The notes beneath the pieces were generated by a model. That model did not search any database and was not told the DNA's origin. It saw nothing but the letters and a program-made list of their open reading frames with translations. From Draconibacterium halophilum (GTDB lineage Bacteria; Bacteroidota; Bacteroidia; Bacteroidales; Prolixibacteraceae), in the NCBI RefSeq assembly GCF_010448835.1, contig NZ_CP048409.1, positions 4,071,501 through 4,135,500 on the forward strand: a stretch of DNA of 64,000 nt. Reading direction: 5' to 3'. Position 1 is the first letter of the stretch. Each line of letters starts with the position of its first letter. Position numbers and translations under genes: made by a program. Positions 42,555 to 52,741 of this stretch are shown here, in pieces.

Positions 42555-43091
42555 ATGAATTCAAACCAGAGCAAATGCAAAAAATCACTGCATAATTCGT
42601 TATGCAAAATCTCGAGCAATTTTAGTTTTTTATTACTCTTTTTCTTGTTGTTTAGCACAGCAAGAAGCAACGCACAAAGTGCAATTTTATCAGGTGGTAA
42701 AACGGTTTCGAACACCAATTACTCCCTAAGTTATTCCATTGGAGAGCTTTCGGTTGCTACCTATAAAAATACGGATATAGCACTAACGCAAGGCCAGCAA
42801 CAAGGCAGTCTGATTATTACCTCAATAAATAAACTAGCAGCTTCGGGAATTGCATTAAAAGCTTACCCGAACCCAACGAGTAACTTCGTTATGCTAACAA
42901 TTGAAGGAGAGAACATTGGAGAGATGGAATTCTCTTTAACCCATGTGAATGGCAGTCTACTTCTTTCAGAAAAAAATCTTTTGCGTCAACAAAAAATTTC
43001 GATGAACCAGTACCGAAGTGGTATCTATTTTTTAACCGTAACGAACAGAAAAAACAACTACATCCATACATTTAAAATTATTAAACAATAA
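42555..43091 (+). CDS. T9SS type A sorting-domain protein, small
   Basis: 178 residues. A long basic-plus-hydrophobic leader ends near STARSNAQ; residues 42-90 (AILSGGKTVSNTNYSLSYSI) form a short beta-rich part; LKAYPNPTSNFVMLTIEG through GIYFLTVTNRKNNYIHTF is a type A C-terminal domain. The protein is exported by T9SS and probably attached to the cell surface. It stands 18 bases upstream of the large repeat protein at 43110, so they form one unit and may be functionally linked. Confidence 0.88.
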   Translation: MNSNQSKCKKSLHNSLCKISSNFSFLLLFFLLFSTARSNAQSAILSGGKTVSNTNYSLSYSIGELSVATYKNTDIALTQGQQQGSLIITSINKLAASGIALKAYPNPTSNFVMLTIEGENIGEMEFSLTHVNGSLLLSEKNLLRQQKISMNQYRSGIYFLTVTNRKNNYIHTFKIIKQ

Positions 43092-43109
43092 TATTTCAAA
43101 CCCAATGTT

Positions 43110-46100
43110 ATGAAAAAAATCAAGTCGTTTCTATTCATGTTCTTACTATGTATAGGTTCTTTGTTGGCACAAACGCCCGGTGCTTTTAATTATCAGGCAG
43201 TTCTGCGCAACAACGAAGGACAGATAATGAACAATCAAGATGTTAGCATTCGAATTAATATTGTAAAACAGAGTGCAACAGGAGACATCGTTTTTCAGGA
43301 AAAACATTTAACGACCACCAATGAGTTCGGTATAATTGTATTGGAAATTGGTAATGGCACTCCTGCTATTGGAACAATTACTGATATTAACTGGGGAGAA
43401 AACACCTACTTCCTTAAAGTGGAATTGGATGCTACCGGCGGTGAATCGTATGTAGAAATAGGAACCAGTCAGATGCTTAGTGTGCCTTATGCCTTGTATG
43501 CCAAATCATCGGGGTCGAGTTTTAGTGGTAAATATTCTGATTTAGAAGGGAAACCAGAACTACCCATTGATATCTCGGAACTTAATGATGCAGGGAATTT
43601 ACTCTTTGATGGAGACTATAATAGTCTGACCAATAAACCCGACTTAAGCCAACTAAGTTTTGAAAACACTGACGGCTGGGACAAAGACGTAGCAGATGAT
43701 TTCGATGGTGATTACAACAGCTTAATTAATAAACCCACAACAATTTCAGCAGCCCAAGCAACCGCAATTGAAAATAATACTGCAAAAATTTCGAATGTAA
43801 AAGCCGATTGGGATGCAACAACCGGTGAGGCACAAATACTAAATAAACCTGATTTAACGGTTTATGTTGAAGACGCCAATACTATGGCTTGGGATAAAAA
43901 TGCTGCCGACGATTTTGATGGGGATTTTAACAGTCTTTCAAATGTGCCGGCAAACCTCGATACCGATGCTACCGACGATTTTAGTGGTAGTTTTAGTGAC
44001 CTAACAGATGTGCCAACAAATTTAGATACGGACTCGAGTGATGATTTTGATGGAGATTATAACAATTTAACAAACAAACCCACAACAATTTCAGCAGCCC
44101 AAGCAACTGCAATTGAAAATAATACTGCAAAAATTTCGAATGTAAAAGCCGACTGGGATGCAACAACCGGTGAGGCACAAATACTAAATAAACCTGATTT
44201 AACGGTTTATGTTGAAGACGCCAACACTACGAACTGGGATAAAGATGCTTCGGATGATTTTGATGGCGAATATTCAAGTTTAAATAATGCACCAACAACA
44301 ATTACTACAGCTCAAGCCAGTGCAATTGAAGCAAACACTTTAAAAACTTCGAATGTTCAAGCCAATTGGAGTGCAATTAGTGGAGAAGCACAAATTTTAA
44401 ATAAACCGGATTTAACAGTTTATGTTGAAGAGGACAATACTTCCAGTTGGGATAAAAATGCCGCCGATGATTTTAGTGGTAACTTTGACGACCTTACAGA
44501 TGTTCCGGTAAATTTGGATACGGATTCTACTGACGATTTCGACGGTAATTACAACAGCTTAATCAATAAACCGACTACAATTTCCGTAGCACAGGCAACT
44601 GCAATTGATGCAAACACAGCAAAAATATCGAATGTAAAAGCCGACTGGAATGCAGTAACCGGCGAAGCTCAGATTTTGAATAAACCGGACTTAAGCGACA
44701 TCCATTCTCATGATGGTTCAGCAGATTATACATTTATAGGTACCGCTAACGATAATACGGTAACACAAAATACTGCAACGGGCGAATATGCTACAGTAAC
44801 CGGTGGAGAAAACAATAGTGCTAGTGGTCAAAACTCAACCATAGCAGGAGGGAAAAGCAATATCGCAAGTGGAGGCCGTTCTGTAGTTAGTGGTGGTGCA
44901 TCAAATAGAGCCACAAATCCTCAGGCTACAGTAAGTGGAGGTGAAGGAAATACAGCTTCCGGAAATACATCAACGGTTAGTGGAGGAGCCATAAATACTG
45001 CCTCAAATTATTACACAACAGTTGGCGGAGGATATAATAATACAGCATCCGGAAATTATTCAACAATACCTGGTGGTGTTGAAAATCAGACTATGGGAGA
45101 GTTTTCAACAGCAATGGGGTATCAGAACTACGCAAAAAGTTATGGAGAAACCGCGTTAGGATACTTCAGTACTGACTATACTGCTTTAAGCACAACAGGT
45201 GCTAATCCAAATGATCGGCTATTTGTAATTGGTAATGGATCAGCATCATCCCGTTCTGATGCTCTTGTTATGTATAAAAACGGAAACACAAGTTTAAACG
45301 GAGAATTAACCATTAATAACGGAACCGGAACCGCGTATACACTTCCTGCTGACAATGGAACTGATGGACAGGTACTTACTACGAACGGAGCTGGTGTTAC
45401 AAACTGGGTTGCCGGATTTGATGGTGATTACAACAGTTTAACCAATAAACCAACCACAATTACAACAGCACAAGCTGACGCCATTGTAGCCAACACGGCA
45501 AAAATATCGAATGTAAAAGCCGACTGGAATGCAGCAACCGGCGAAGCTCAGATTTTGAATAAACCGGACTTAAGCGACATCCATTCTCATGATGGTTCAG
45601 CAGATTATACATTTATAGGTACCGCTAACGATAATACGGTAACACCAAATACTGCAACGGGCGAATATGCTACAGTAACCGGTGGAGAAAACAATAGTGC
45701 TAGTGGTCAAAACTCAACCATAGCAGGAGGGAAAAGCAATATCGCAAGTGGAGGCCGTTCTGTAGTTAGTGGTGGTGCATCAAATAAAGCAACAGATTCT
45801 CAGGCTACAGTAAGTGGAGGTGAAGGAAATACCGCTTCCGGCAATACATCAACGGTTAGTGGAGGAGCCCTAAATACTGCTTCAAGTTACTACACAACTG
45901 TAGGTGGAGGATTTGACAATATGGCTTCGGGCCACTACTCAACAATACCTGGTGGCGTTGAAAATCAAACTATGGGAGAGTTTTCAACAGCAATGGGGTA
46001 TCAGAACTACGCAAAAAGTTATGGAGAAACCGCGTTAGGATACTTCAGTACTGACTATACTGCTTTAAGCACAACAGGTGCTAATCCAAATGATCGGCTA

Positions 46101-46496
46101 TTTGTAATTGGTAATGGATCAGCATCATCCCGTTCTGATGCTCTTGTTATGTATAAAAACGGCAACACAACATTAAATGGTGATTTAACTGTTAATGGTA
46201 CAATTAAGAGCAGCGTTTTTTCTACCACTACTGCTTATACGATAACAGACACTGACGGGTATAGCATAATTTTATCAGACGGAGCAAATATTGTTCTACC
46301 CGATCCACCAAGTAATGTTAATAGGGTTATTACCATTAAGAACAAACATTCCTCAGCTACGATAAGTGTAACAACATCAATCGAGAGCTATGCAATTGAT
46401 AATAATGGAGGGGTATCACATCCTCTGGAGTTAACCTCATATTCTTCGGCTAAATTGGTTAGTGATGGTTCACATTGGTGGATAATTGGAAATTAA
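43110..46496 (+). CDS. Large secreted repeat protein with YadA-head-like beta-roll modules
   Basis: 1128 residues: signal peptide; a conserved Bacteroidota N-terminal domain (about 22-135, GAFNYQAVLRNNEGQIMNNQ to SVPYALYAKSS); about nine linker modules containing DFDGDYNSL.NKPTTI and QILNKPDLTVYVEDANT; two copies of a beta-roll of YadA head/Hep_Hag type (TVTGGENNSASGQNSTIAGG and so on); and a C-terminal tail with SVFSTTTAYTIT. The beta-roll block is duplicated: 44691 onwards recurs at 45570, 879 bases later, nearly identical for about 680 bases. No T9SS domain and no YadA anchor is present. It may form trimeric adhesin-like fibres. Confidence 0.87.
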   Translation: MKKIKSFLFMFLLCIGSLLAQTPGAFNYQAVLRNNEGQIMNNQDVSIRINIVKQSATGDIVFQEKHLTTTNEFGIIVLEIGNGTPAIGTITDINWGENTYFLKVELDATGGESYVEIGTSQMLSVPYALYAKSSGSSFSGKYSDLEGKPELPIDISELNDAGNLLFDGDYNSLTNKPDLSQLSFENTDGWDKDVADDFDGDYNSLINKPTTISAAQATAIENNTAKISNVKADWDATTGEAQILNKPDLTVYVEDANTMAWDKNAADDFDGDFNSLSNVPANLDTDATDDFSGSFSDLTDVPTNLDTDSSDDFDGDYNNLTNKPTTISAAQATAIENNTAKISNVKADWDATTGEAQILNKPDLTVYVEDANTTNWDKDASDDFDGEYSSLNNAPTTITTAQASAIEANTLKTSNVQANWSAISGEAQILNKPDLTVYVEEDNTSSWDKNAADDFSGNFDDLTDVPVNLDTDSTDDFDGNYNSLINKPTTISVAQATAIDANTAKISNVKADWNAVTGEAQILNKPDLSDIHSHDGSADYTFIGTANDNTVTQNTATGEYATVTGGENNSASGQNSTIAGGKSNIASGGRSVVSGGASNRATNPQATVSGGEGNTASGNTSTVSGGAINTASNYYTTVGGGYNNTASGNYSTIPGGVENQTMGEFSTAMGYQNYAKSYGETALGYFSTDYTALSTTGANPNDRLFVIGNGSASSRSDALVMYKNGNTSLNGELTINNGTGTAYTLPADNGTDGQVLTTNGAGVTNWVAGFDGDYNSLTNKPTTITTAQADAIVANTAKISNVKADWNAATGEAQILNKPDLSDIHSHDGSADYTFIGTANDNTVTPNTATGEYATVTGGENNSASGQNSTIAGGKSNIASGGRSVVSGGASNKATDSQATVSGGEGNTASGNTSTVSGGALNTASSYYTTVGGGFDNMASGHYSTIPGGVENQTMGEFSTAMGYQNYAKSYGETALGYFSTDYTALSTTGANPNDRLFVIGNGSASSRSDALVMYKNGNTTLNGDLTVNGTIKSSVFSTTTAYTITDTDGYSIILSDGANIVLPDPPSNVNRVITIKNKHSSATISVTTSIESYAIDNNGGVSHPLELTSYSSAKLVSDGSHWWIIGN
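44620..46175 (+). repeat. Internal duplication of about 680 bp, offset 879 bp
   Basis: DNA from about 44620-45300 and 45499-46175 is almost identical, differing by scattered substitutions such as in the SGGASN(R/K)AT segment. The offset is 293 codons, so frame is kept. The high nucleotide identity suggests a recent duplication or ongoing gene conversion. Confidence 0.85.
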
Positions 46497-46548
46497 ATAC
46501 CAACCTTGAAATAATTAATTTGAATGTCCGCAATTAGTCACAACCAAG

Positions 46549-46635
46549 ACGTCACCCTGAACTTGTTTCAGGGTCATTCTCTCAAGTAGTTAATATTCAG
46601 GCATAAAGATGCTGAAACAAGTTCAGCATGACGTG
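46549..46635. repeat. Composite intergenic inverted repeat (ACGTCA...TGACGT)
   Basis: Two hairpins, ACCCTGAA-CTTG-TTTCAGGGT (46554-46574) and ATGCTGAA-ACAAG-TTCAGCAT, lie within outer ACGTCA/TGACGT arms. Same family as the element at 24303. It may also terminate the repeat-protein transcript. Confidence 0.65.
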
Positions 46636-46779
46636 CTAAATAGTAATTATGACATATAACAGATATTCGTTTAATTAATCCATTAAAAAATAAAAACTAA
46701 TAATTTACAAGAAATAAAAACCGTCACTGGCTTGCGGAAAAAGGACGTAAACCGCAACAGGGGCAAAAATCAAAAACAC

Positions 46780-47556
46780 ATGAAAAAAGTAGTATTTATT
46801 TCAGTAGCCATGCTTATGGTAAGTTTGCTTGGATTTTCGCAAGCAAAATACCAACCCAAAGTGGTTGTATTATTTATGGGCGAAAAGAATCCCACTTTTG
46901 ATGAGAGCAAATTTCCTGATTGCGAGTTTTATTATACGCCGGGTATTACCGCTGAAGAGAAAAAAGCGAAAACAGTTGCTTCAGCAGGATTAGGGGCGCT
47001 AGGGATAAAAGGAACCGAGCGCGATTACGATATCGATTTTAGCGGAACACCCGAGGAAGCTTATGCCACCAATATTTGCGAAGCTGTATTTTTCGATAAA
47101 AATGGCAATGTTTCCGGTTTGTTCAGATCGGCAAAAAACGTATGCACCAGCCCCAAAAAAAACCTAAAGGGCTCCATGGATTTTGTTAACTATGATAGTT
47201 TTAGCAAAGACTATATCAAAAAAGAAAAAACAACAAAAGCAGCCAAAAAAGCGCCCAAAAAACCAAAGCATTTATTCGATTATTACGGTAGCGGTTTCCC
47301 TGCCGATTTTGAAGTAGTTAATGCCAACGGAGAAAAAGCAATGGTATCGGAACTGGTAACAGGCAACCCGCTAACCTTATTTTATTGCTTGTACCTAAGT
47401 CCCGGCATTGATTTAGCTGCCGGCATGGAAAGCGGAAACGAGAAAAAAGGAACGGATTATATAAACGACAATATTAATACTGTAAAAGGCATTAAAAAAC
47501 TAAGCCTGCTTTCTGATATTGAATACGACATATTTGGCAATAAAGTAGTTTGGTAG
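46780..47556 (+). CDS. Hypothetical secreted protein
   Basis: 258 residues from ATG 46780, which gives a clean signal peptide (MKKVVFISVAMLMVSLLGFSQ); a start at 46732 is less likely. The mature part begins AKYQPKVVVLFMGEKNPTFD, has a lysine-rich linker (KTTKAAKKAPKKPKHLF, about 170-185) and ends with an uncharacterised domain containing ADFEVVNANGEKAMVSEL. The N-terminal part is faintly reminiscent of periplasmic thioredoxin-like proteins, but no CxxC is present. Function unknown. Confidence 0.8.
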   Translation: MKKVVFISVAMLMVSLLGFSQAKYQPKVVVLFMGEKNPTFDESKFPDCEFYYTPGITAEEKKAKTVASAGLGALGIKGTERDYDIDFSGTPEEAYATNICEAVFFDKNGNVSGLFRSAKNVCTSPKKNLKGSMDFVNYDSFSKDYIKKEKTTKAAKKAPKKPKHLFDYYGSGFPADFEVVNANGEKAMVSELVTGNPLTLFYCLYLSPGIDLAAGMESGNEKKGTDYINDNINTVKGIKKLSLLSDIEYDIFGNKVVW

Positions 47557-47597
47557 CAATACTTTTTTGCTCTCCCCAAAAACAAACAATAACAATA

Positions 47598-47623
47598 TTG
47601 GGTGTAGTTAAAGCTGCACCCAA
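47598..47623 (+). terminator. Possible terminator hairpin
   Basis: TTGGGTGTAG-TTAAAG-CTGCACCCAA, a ten-pair stem with one G-T. No strong T tract follows (TACATTTAAG), so it may act only weakly or as an RNA-stabilising end. Confidence 0.4.
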
Positions 47624-47675
47624 TACATTTAAGAACGAATAAGTACATGCACACAAAAATCTTATCTTTATAAGC

Positions 47676-50600
47676 TTGATTCTGCTGAGATACATATGGC
47701 TGTTTTCTATTCTTTTTTTTGTTAGCTCTGCGCGGGCAAATGTTAACATTAACGAAGACCGTTATGCCCGTTTTTCATCGCTAACTACTAACGATGGATT
47801 ATGTGGCGATTATGTTTTGGATATTCTTCAGGATAATAACGGTTTTATTTGGATTGCAACCAATGAAGGTTTATCACGTTACGATGGCTACAACTTTGTA
47901 AACTTTAAACATTCTCCTGATGACTCATTGTCCATTTCAAGCAACTACATTCAATGCCTGGCCGTTGACGAAGACGGGGCTTTATGGGTTGGCACAAAAA
48001 ACGGGTTAAATAAATACGATAATAAAACCGGAACTTTCCGCACCTGGTCAGCCATCAACAAGGGAAAATCGGATCCGAGCAACCTATATATTCGAAAAAT
48101 TTTACCCGATTCAAACGCTGTTTTGTGGGTAGAAACTGTTGATGGCGTTCTGAATAAAATTAATACCAAAACCGGAAAAGTTCAGTATTATCCACATCAT
48201 CAAGTTACGCAGGAGTATTATTCTTATCACTGCCTGTTTAAAGATTCCGATGGAGATATTTGGGTAGGAAACCGCGGAAAAGGCCCCTATCGTTTTCATC
48301 CTGAATCGGGTAATATGCATTTAGTAAAATCAGATCCTACCCGGAAAGATAAAAAACGCGACCAGAAAGTGGCCTATGTAATTGAAGACTCAAAACATAG
48401 GTTTTGGGTTGGATCAGTTGATGGCTTTTGGCGGTTTTACAAAGACACAGAAACATTTCGCCGAATTATCCCCATGTCTTCATTTCACTGCATTGAAGAC
48501 AGAGATGGGCTTTTGTGGCTAAGCGGAGGAAACGGTGTTTACCGTTTTAATGCCGATAACAACAGCGCAGTTTTATATTCTAATAATGAAAGCGACCCAC
48601 ATTCGCTGATTAATAATTCAATTAATGCCTTATTTGAAGATAGGGACGGAAACATTTGGATTGGAACAAACGATGGTATTTCTATATTTTCAAAATCCGA
48701 TAATGAAATTCAATATATCCGACGACTAACGGATACTGACAACACATTAATTTCAAACAACATTTCTTCAGTTTTAGAAGATAACAAAGGAAACATTTGG
48801 TTCGGTACTCAAAAAAAAGGACTTAGCAAATGGAACCCAAAAACCGATACTTTTAACAACTATCAACACAAAAAAGGAGATAGCAGCTCTTTAGCATCCA
48901 ATAAGGTTTCGTCTCTTTATCAAGACAATAATAACAACATCTGGATTGGATTATGGCAGGGGGTTGGCTTTAACAAATACAATAGTAGAACAAACGCATT
49001 TAAAAAATTTAGCTACGATCCGGATTCTTATCAAAAAGATTGGTATAGTTCTTTTCTTGAAGACAAGGGAGGACGATTTATGGCCGGACTTTGGGGGGCT
49101 TTCGGCATACATATTTTCGACCGGGAAGTAGAAAAGTTTCGTTCTTATAATTTTCATGAACATACCACCCCCATGGAACTTCCGCTAACCGGAATAGAAT
49201 TGGATGAACAAACGATATGGACGGCCTACAGGAATATTATTTACCAATACCACATTGAGGTTGATTCATTTTCAGTCTTCCGGGGAAAAAATACTGAGTC
49301 CTCCGACGAAACAGAATTGGCAGATTTTGAATACTTCAAGAACTTTCATCGGGCTGAAAAGATTGATGACACTATATATTTTGCAACAACCAATGGATTG
49401 CTGGCATTTCACAACACTAGCAAGAAATTTGAACAAATAATATCGAACATCGACATAACAGCTCTGACTAAAAACAGTGGTAATGGAATTCTTTGGCTTG
49501 GGACGAATAAAGGACTTGGAATATTAACCAACAAAAATGAATTTAAACTGCTTCAGAGCAACAGCGACAAAACCAATCCTTTGTGGCAGAAAGAAATAGT
49601 CAACCTAAATGAAATAAATGGAAAGGTTTATGTTGCCACCAACCTCGGATTACTGGTTTATGACCAACAAACTAACAAATTTCGAAACGATAATAACACC
49701 GCAGTTCATTTAACAACTAATAAGATAAACGCAACAGTTCCTTATGAAAAAGGGATTATCGTTGGAACTGATAATAACCTCATTAAGCTTAATTATAAAA
49801 ATAACCGAATTGAGCTTGACACCTTATTAGAAGGTTTTATGATTAATGATATCCTAACAGATGCTAGCAGTAACAACCTGATTATCGGGACAAATAAAGG
49901 TATATACACATTTTTCAAGGAGGCATTCACACCCATACAAAATACATCGCATTATAATATTTTCAATTTAACAGAAGATAATAATGGCTGTATTTGGGCA
50001 GGAACCAACAAGGGACTTCTATCGGTGTCGGCAGATTATAAACACATAGAATTACACAATCAACCGGGGAAATACTGCCTAACATCTCATCTTATTAGTT
50101 TTTTGGCGAACGATTCTACAGGATATATTTGGGCCGGCACAACCAACAATGGACTTAACCGTATCAACAGCAAAACCTTAGAGATTGATCACTTTTACAA
50201 AACACAACAAAATACCGGCAAATATTCGGAAACCAAGGCTACTGTTTTTCTTCAGCAAAAAAACGGAACAATCTGGGTAGGTGGAGAAAAATTGCACAAG
50301 TTCAATCCACAAACGGGCAAATTTGATGTCATACAGGATATCGAGTTCCCGTACAAAGAAATTTTTAGTTTACAGGAAGATGGAAGTGGCAACCTTTGGA
50401 TTGGAACAGCCGATGGCCTGGTATTGTATAACCCAAAAACAAAAGACTCACAATCATATAGCTATTTGCACGGGCTGCCTGATTTCGATTTTTCAGGAGG
50501 ATCGCTAAAATTATCAACCGGAAAATTGCTGTTTGCCGGAAAACAAGGAGCCATTATTTTTAACCCGGAATCGCTCACCAACCACTCTTCTACAAATAAA

Positions 50601-51638
50601 ATAGTACTTACCGGTGCTAAAGTTTTCGGATCGCGCATTTTTTTTAGCGCAAGCCCGGAAACTCCTGTTGAGTTAGAATATGATCAGAATTTCTTTACGC
50701 TTGAGTTTTCAACTATGCAGTATAGTGGACTGAAGGAACAATATCAATATAAATTAGAAGGAGTTGATCCGGATTGGGTACAAACAAAAAACAATAGTGC
50801 CAGCTACACCAATATTCAACCCGGAAATTATTCCTTCAAAATTAAATCTAACATAGCAAATCAAAAAGAAAGTACCTTTAACCTTGTAATCCAACCGCCG
50901 TTCTGGAAAACCTGGTGGTTTATATTGTTAATTGTTTGCTTATTTTCTGGGTTTATAATTTACTGGATTTCAACCTTAACGAAAAAACAAAAAACAGAAG
51001 AGCAAAGAATTATATTGGAGCACAAATTACTTCAGTTGCAAATGAATCCTCATTTTATTTTTAACGTTCTTATTGCAATACAAAGTTTTATTTACAGAAA
51101 AGACACCTACGAATCAGGCTTGTATCTTTCAAAATTTGCAAAACTCATGCGGATATTTCTTCAAAATTCAAGAAATGAATGGATTACGCTCTCTAAAGAA
51201 ATAGAATCGCTTCAATATTATTTAAATCTGCAGCAACTACGAATCGAGAATAAATTTGAATATACCATAGAATGCAAAAACATTCCTGATCCGGATTACA
51301 TACATATTCCCCCAATGATTATTCAGCCTTTTATTGAGAATTCTATCGAACATGGATTTGCCAACCTCGCCTATCCGGGAATGATCCAAATTTCTTTCGA
51401 AACAAAAGAAACCTGCCTGGAAGCGATTATCCGCGACAATGGAACAGGGTATTATCCTAAAAGAGGAAAAGCAAGCCAGAAAAAACACGAATCGATGGCC
51501 ACCGAAATAATAAAGAAACGGATTAAAATTTTAAATAATCAGAGATGTAAAACCGTACTCACAATACAAAACATAAATAACGAAGGTGAAACCGGAACGG
51601 AAGTCGTTATAAGGTTTCCGTTTAAAGAAGAATTTTAA
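47676..51638 (+). CDS. Two-component propeller (HTCS-like) sensor histidine kinase of the LytS type
   Basis: 1320 residues. Signal peptide, two seven-bladed propellers made of repeats like DNNGFIWIATNEGLSRYDGY (about 30-730), a Y_Y_Y domain (about 980-1065), one membrane span (WWFILLIVCLFSGFIIYWIS), then the His_kinase domain with QMNPHFIFNVLIAIQSFIY and a HATPase region (FIENSIEHGF, IRDNGTGYYP). It pairs with the LytTR regulator that follows 43 bases later. The frame opens with TTG; adding one A to AAAAA at 47655-47659 would give an ATG start at 47647 with a better leader, MHTKNLIFISLILL. It probably senses a periplasmic ligand and signals by His-Asp phosphotransfer. Confidence 0.92.
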   Translation: MILLRYIWLFSILFFVSSARANVNINEDRYARFSSLTTNDGLCGDYVLDILQDNNGFIWIATNEGLSRYDGYNFVNFKHSPDDSLSISSNYIQCLAVDEDGALWVGTKNGLNKYDNKTGTFRTWSAINKGKSDPSNLYIRKILPDSNAVLWVETVDGVLNKINTKTGKVQYYPHHQVTQEYYSYHCLFKDSDGDIWVGNRGKGPYRFHPESGNMHLVKSDPTRKDKKRDQKVAYVIEDSKHRFWVGSVDGFWRFYKDTETFRRIIPMSSFHCIEDRDGLLWLSGGNGVYRFNADNNSAVLYSNNESDPHSLINNSINALFEDRDGNIWIGTNDGISIFSKSDNEIQYIRRLTDTDNTLISNNISSVLEDNKGNIWFGTQKKGLSKWNPKTDTFNNYQHKKGDSSSLASNKVSSLYQDNNNNIWIGLWQGVGFNKYNSRTNAFKKFSYDPDSYQKDWYSSFLEDKGGRFMAGLWGAFGIHIFDREVEKFRSYNFHEHTTPMELPLTGIELDEQTIWTAYRNIIYQYHIEVDSFSVFRGKNTESSDETELADFEYFKNFHRAEKIDDTIYFATTNGLLAFHNTSKKFEQIISNIDITALTKNSGNGILWLGTNKGLGILTNKNEFKLLQSNSDKTNPLWQKEIVNLNEINGKVYVATNLGLLVYDQQTNKFRNDNNTAVHLTTNKINATVPYEKGIIVGTDNNLIKLNYKNNRIELDTLLEGFMINDILTDASSNNLIIGTNKGIYTFFKEAFTPIQNTSHYNIFNLTEDNNGCIWAGTNKGLLSVSADYKHIELHNQPGKYCLTSHLISFLANDSTGYIWAGTTNNGLNRINSKTLEIDHFYKTQQNTGKYSETKATVFLQQKNGTIWVGGEKLHKFNPQTGKFDVIQDIEFPYKEIFSLQEDGSGNLWIGTADGLVLYNPKTKDSQSYSYLHGLPDFDFSGGSLKLSTGKLLFAGKQGAIIFNPESLTNHSSTNKIVLTGAKVFGSRIFFSASPETPVELEYDQNFFTLEFSTMQYSGLKEQYQYKLEGVDPDWVQTKNNSASYTNIQPGNYSFKIKSNIANQKESTFNLVIQPPFWKTWWFILLIVCLFSGFIIYWISTLTKKQKTEEQRIILEHKLLQLQMNPHFIFNVLIAIQSFIYRKDTYESGLYLSKFAKLMRIFLQNSRNEWITLSKEIESLQYYLNLQQLRIENKFEYTIECKNIPDPDYIHIPPMIIQPFIENSIEHGFANLAYPGMIQISFETKETCLEAIIRDNGTGYYPKRGKASQKKHESMATEIIKKRIKILNNQRCKTVLTIQNINNEGETGTEVVIRFPFKEEF

Positions 51639-51681
51639 GGTTGCGGTTACCGCAGGCAACAAAGCAAAAACATATACTACC

Positions 51682-52440
51682 ATGAATAACTCAGTAATTC
51701 GCACCGTTATTATCGATGACGAACCCCGGGCAAGAGAAACCCTAAACAAAATGCTGCGAACTTATTGCAAAAATATTGAAATTGTAGGTGAAGGAAATAA
51801 TGTACAAAGTGGAATTGAACAGATAGAAACCCTACAACCAGATGTTGTTTTCCTTGATATTAGAATGCCAGATGGAACTGGTTTTGACCTTCTGGACAAA
51901 ATAAACTACATCGATTTCGCATTAGTTATATTAACTGCTTATGACGAATATGCATTAAAAGCCTTCAAATTCTCGGCTATCGATTATTTACTAAAACCAC
52001 TGGATCCTGAAGAATTAATTTCTTCCGTTCAAAAAATTGAGAGTAGCCTTAATGTTCATACCAACCAATTAAAAACGTTAATTGAGAACATTAATAATTC
52101 TTATAAACCTTTTCAAAAAATAGTGCTTAAAACAGCTGAATCAATATATATCGTAAAAACCGACGACATCATCAGGGTTGAAGCAGAAAGTAATTATTGC
52201 AGGTTTTACATTCATAACTCGCCACCCATTTTTATTTCGAAAACCCTAAAAGAATACAGTAAGATTTTGCAAAACTCAAACTTTTTCAGACCTCATCAAT
52301 CACATTTGATTAACCTGAATCGTATTGTCCGAATAGACAAACAAGACGGAATAACCATCCACATGGACGATGGTTCTAAGGTGCCGGTTTCATTCCGCAA
52401 AAAAGATTTACTACATGCAGCTATTTCACAACTGGAATAA
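51682..52440 (+). CDS. LytTR-family response regulator
   Basis: 252 residues. The receiver domain has VIIDDEPRARETL, the phospho-acceptor Asp in VVFLDIRMPDGTGFDLL, and ILTAYDEYALKAF. The C-terminal LytTR DNA-binding domain is seen from QKIVLKTAESIYIVKTDDII to FFRPHQSHLINLNRIVRI. It is the direct partner of the upstream LytS-type kinase and is likely to control nearby envelope genes; candidate dyads are at 54264 and 55222. Confidence 0.95.
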   Translation: MNNSVIRTVIIDDEPRARETLNKMLRTYCKNIEIVGEGNNVQSGIEQIETLQPDVVFLDIRMPDGTGFDLLDKINYIDFALVILTAYDEYALKAFKFSAIDYLLKPLDPEELISSVQKIESSLNVHTNQLKTLIENINNSYKPFQKIVLKTAESIYIVKTDDIIRVEAESNYCRFYIHNSPPIFISKTLKEYSKILQNSNFFRPHQSHLINLNRIVRIDKQDGITIHMDDGSKVPVSFRKKDLLHAAISQLE

Positions 52441-52741
52441 AAAAGCCCCTTCGATCGGATGATGAAAGGACCTTCAGTTCAGTCTTTGCAAAGCTAATTG
52501 TTTGCTATTTTAAAATTAGATTCACAAAAACTGAAACAAGAACCACAAAACAGGATAACAAAATGAGTTATCCTGTTTTGTGGTTCTGAAATTAAGATAA
52601 AAAATAAGGGTTATTCTTTTTAAAGTATACTTCTAATCGCCTGTTATTTTGAATATTACAAAACGAACGCAATCACTAAACCAAACAGATTTATCAATTT
52701 GGGTTTGATCAATTTTTATACTATTTTCTGTTCCTTCAGGA
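52441..52741. other. Convergent intergenic region with a long perfect hairpin
   Basis: About 300 bases between the LytTR gene (plus) and the outer-membrane protein gene (minus), holding the 21-bp hairpin at 52539-52587 and otherwise nothing supported. Confidence 0.6.
52539..52587. terminator. 21-bp perfect hairpin, possible bidirectional terminator
   Basis: AGAACCACAAAACAGGATAAC (52539-52559, 21 bases read 5' to 3' on plus) pairs perfectly with its inverted copy at 52567-52587 with a seven-base loop. It lies between convergent genes, as expected for a shared terminator, but there is no T tract on either side. Confidence 0.5.

Noticed and set aside
42367..42588. Minus-strand 73-residue frame with a hydrophobic segment
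   Set aside because: It overlaps the start of the T9SS-sorted protein gene, has no homologous feature I recognise and no ribosome site.
43110..46496. Phage tail-fibre interpretation of the large repeat protein
   Set aside because: It has a signal peptide, follows a T9SS-domain gene and there is no phage gene nearby.
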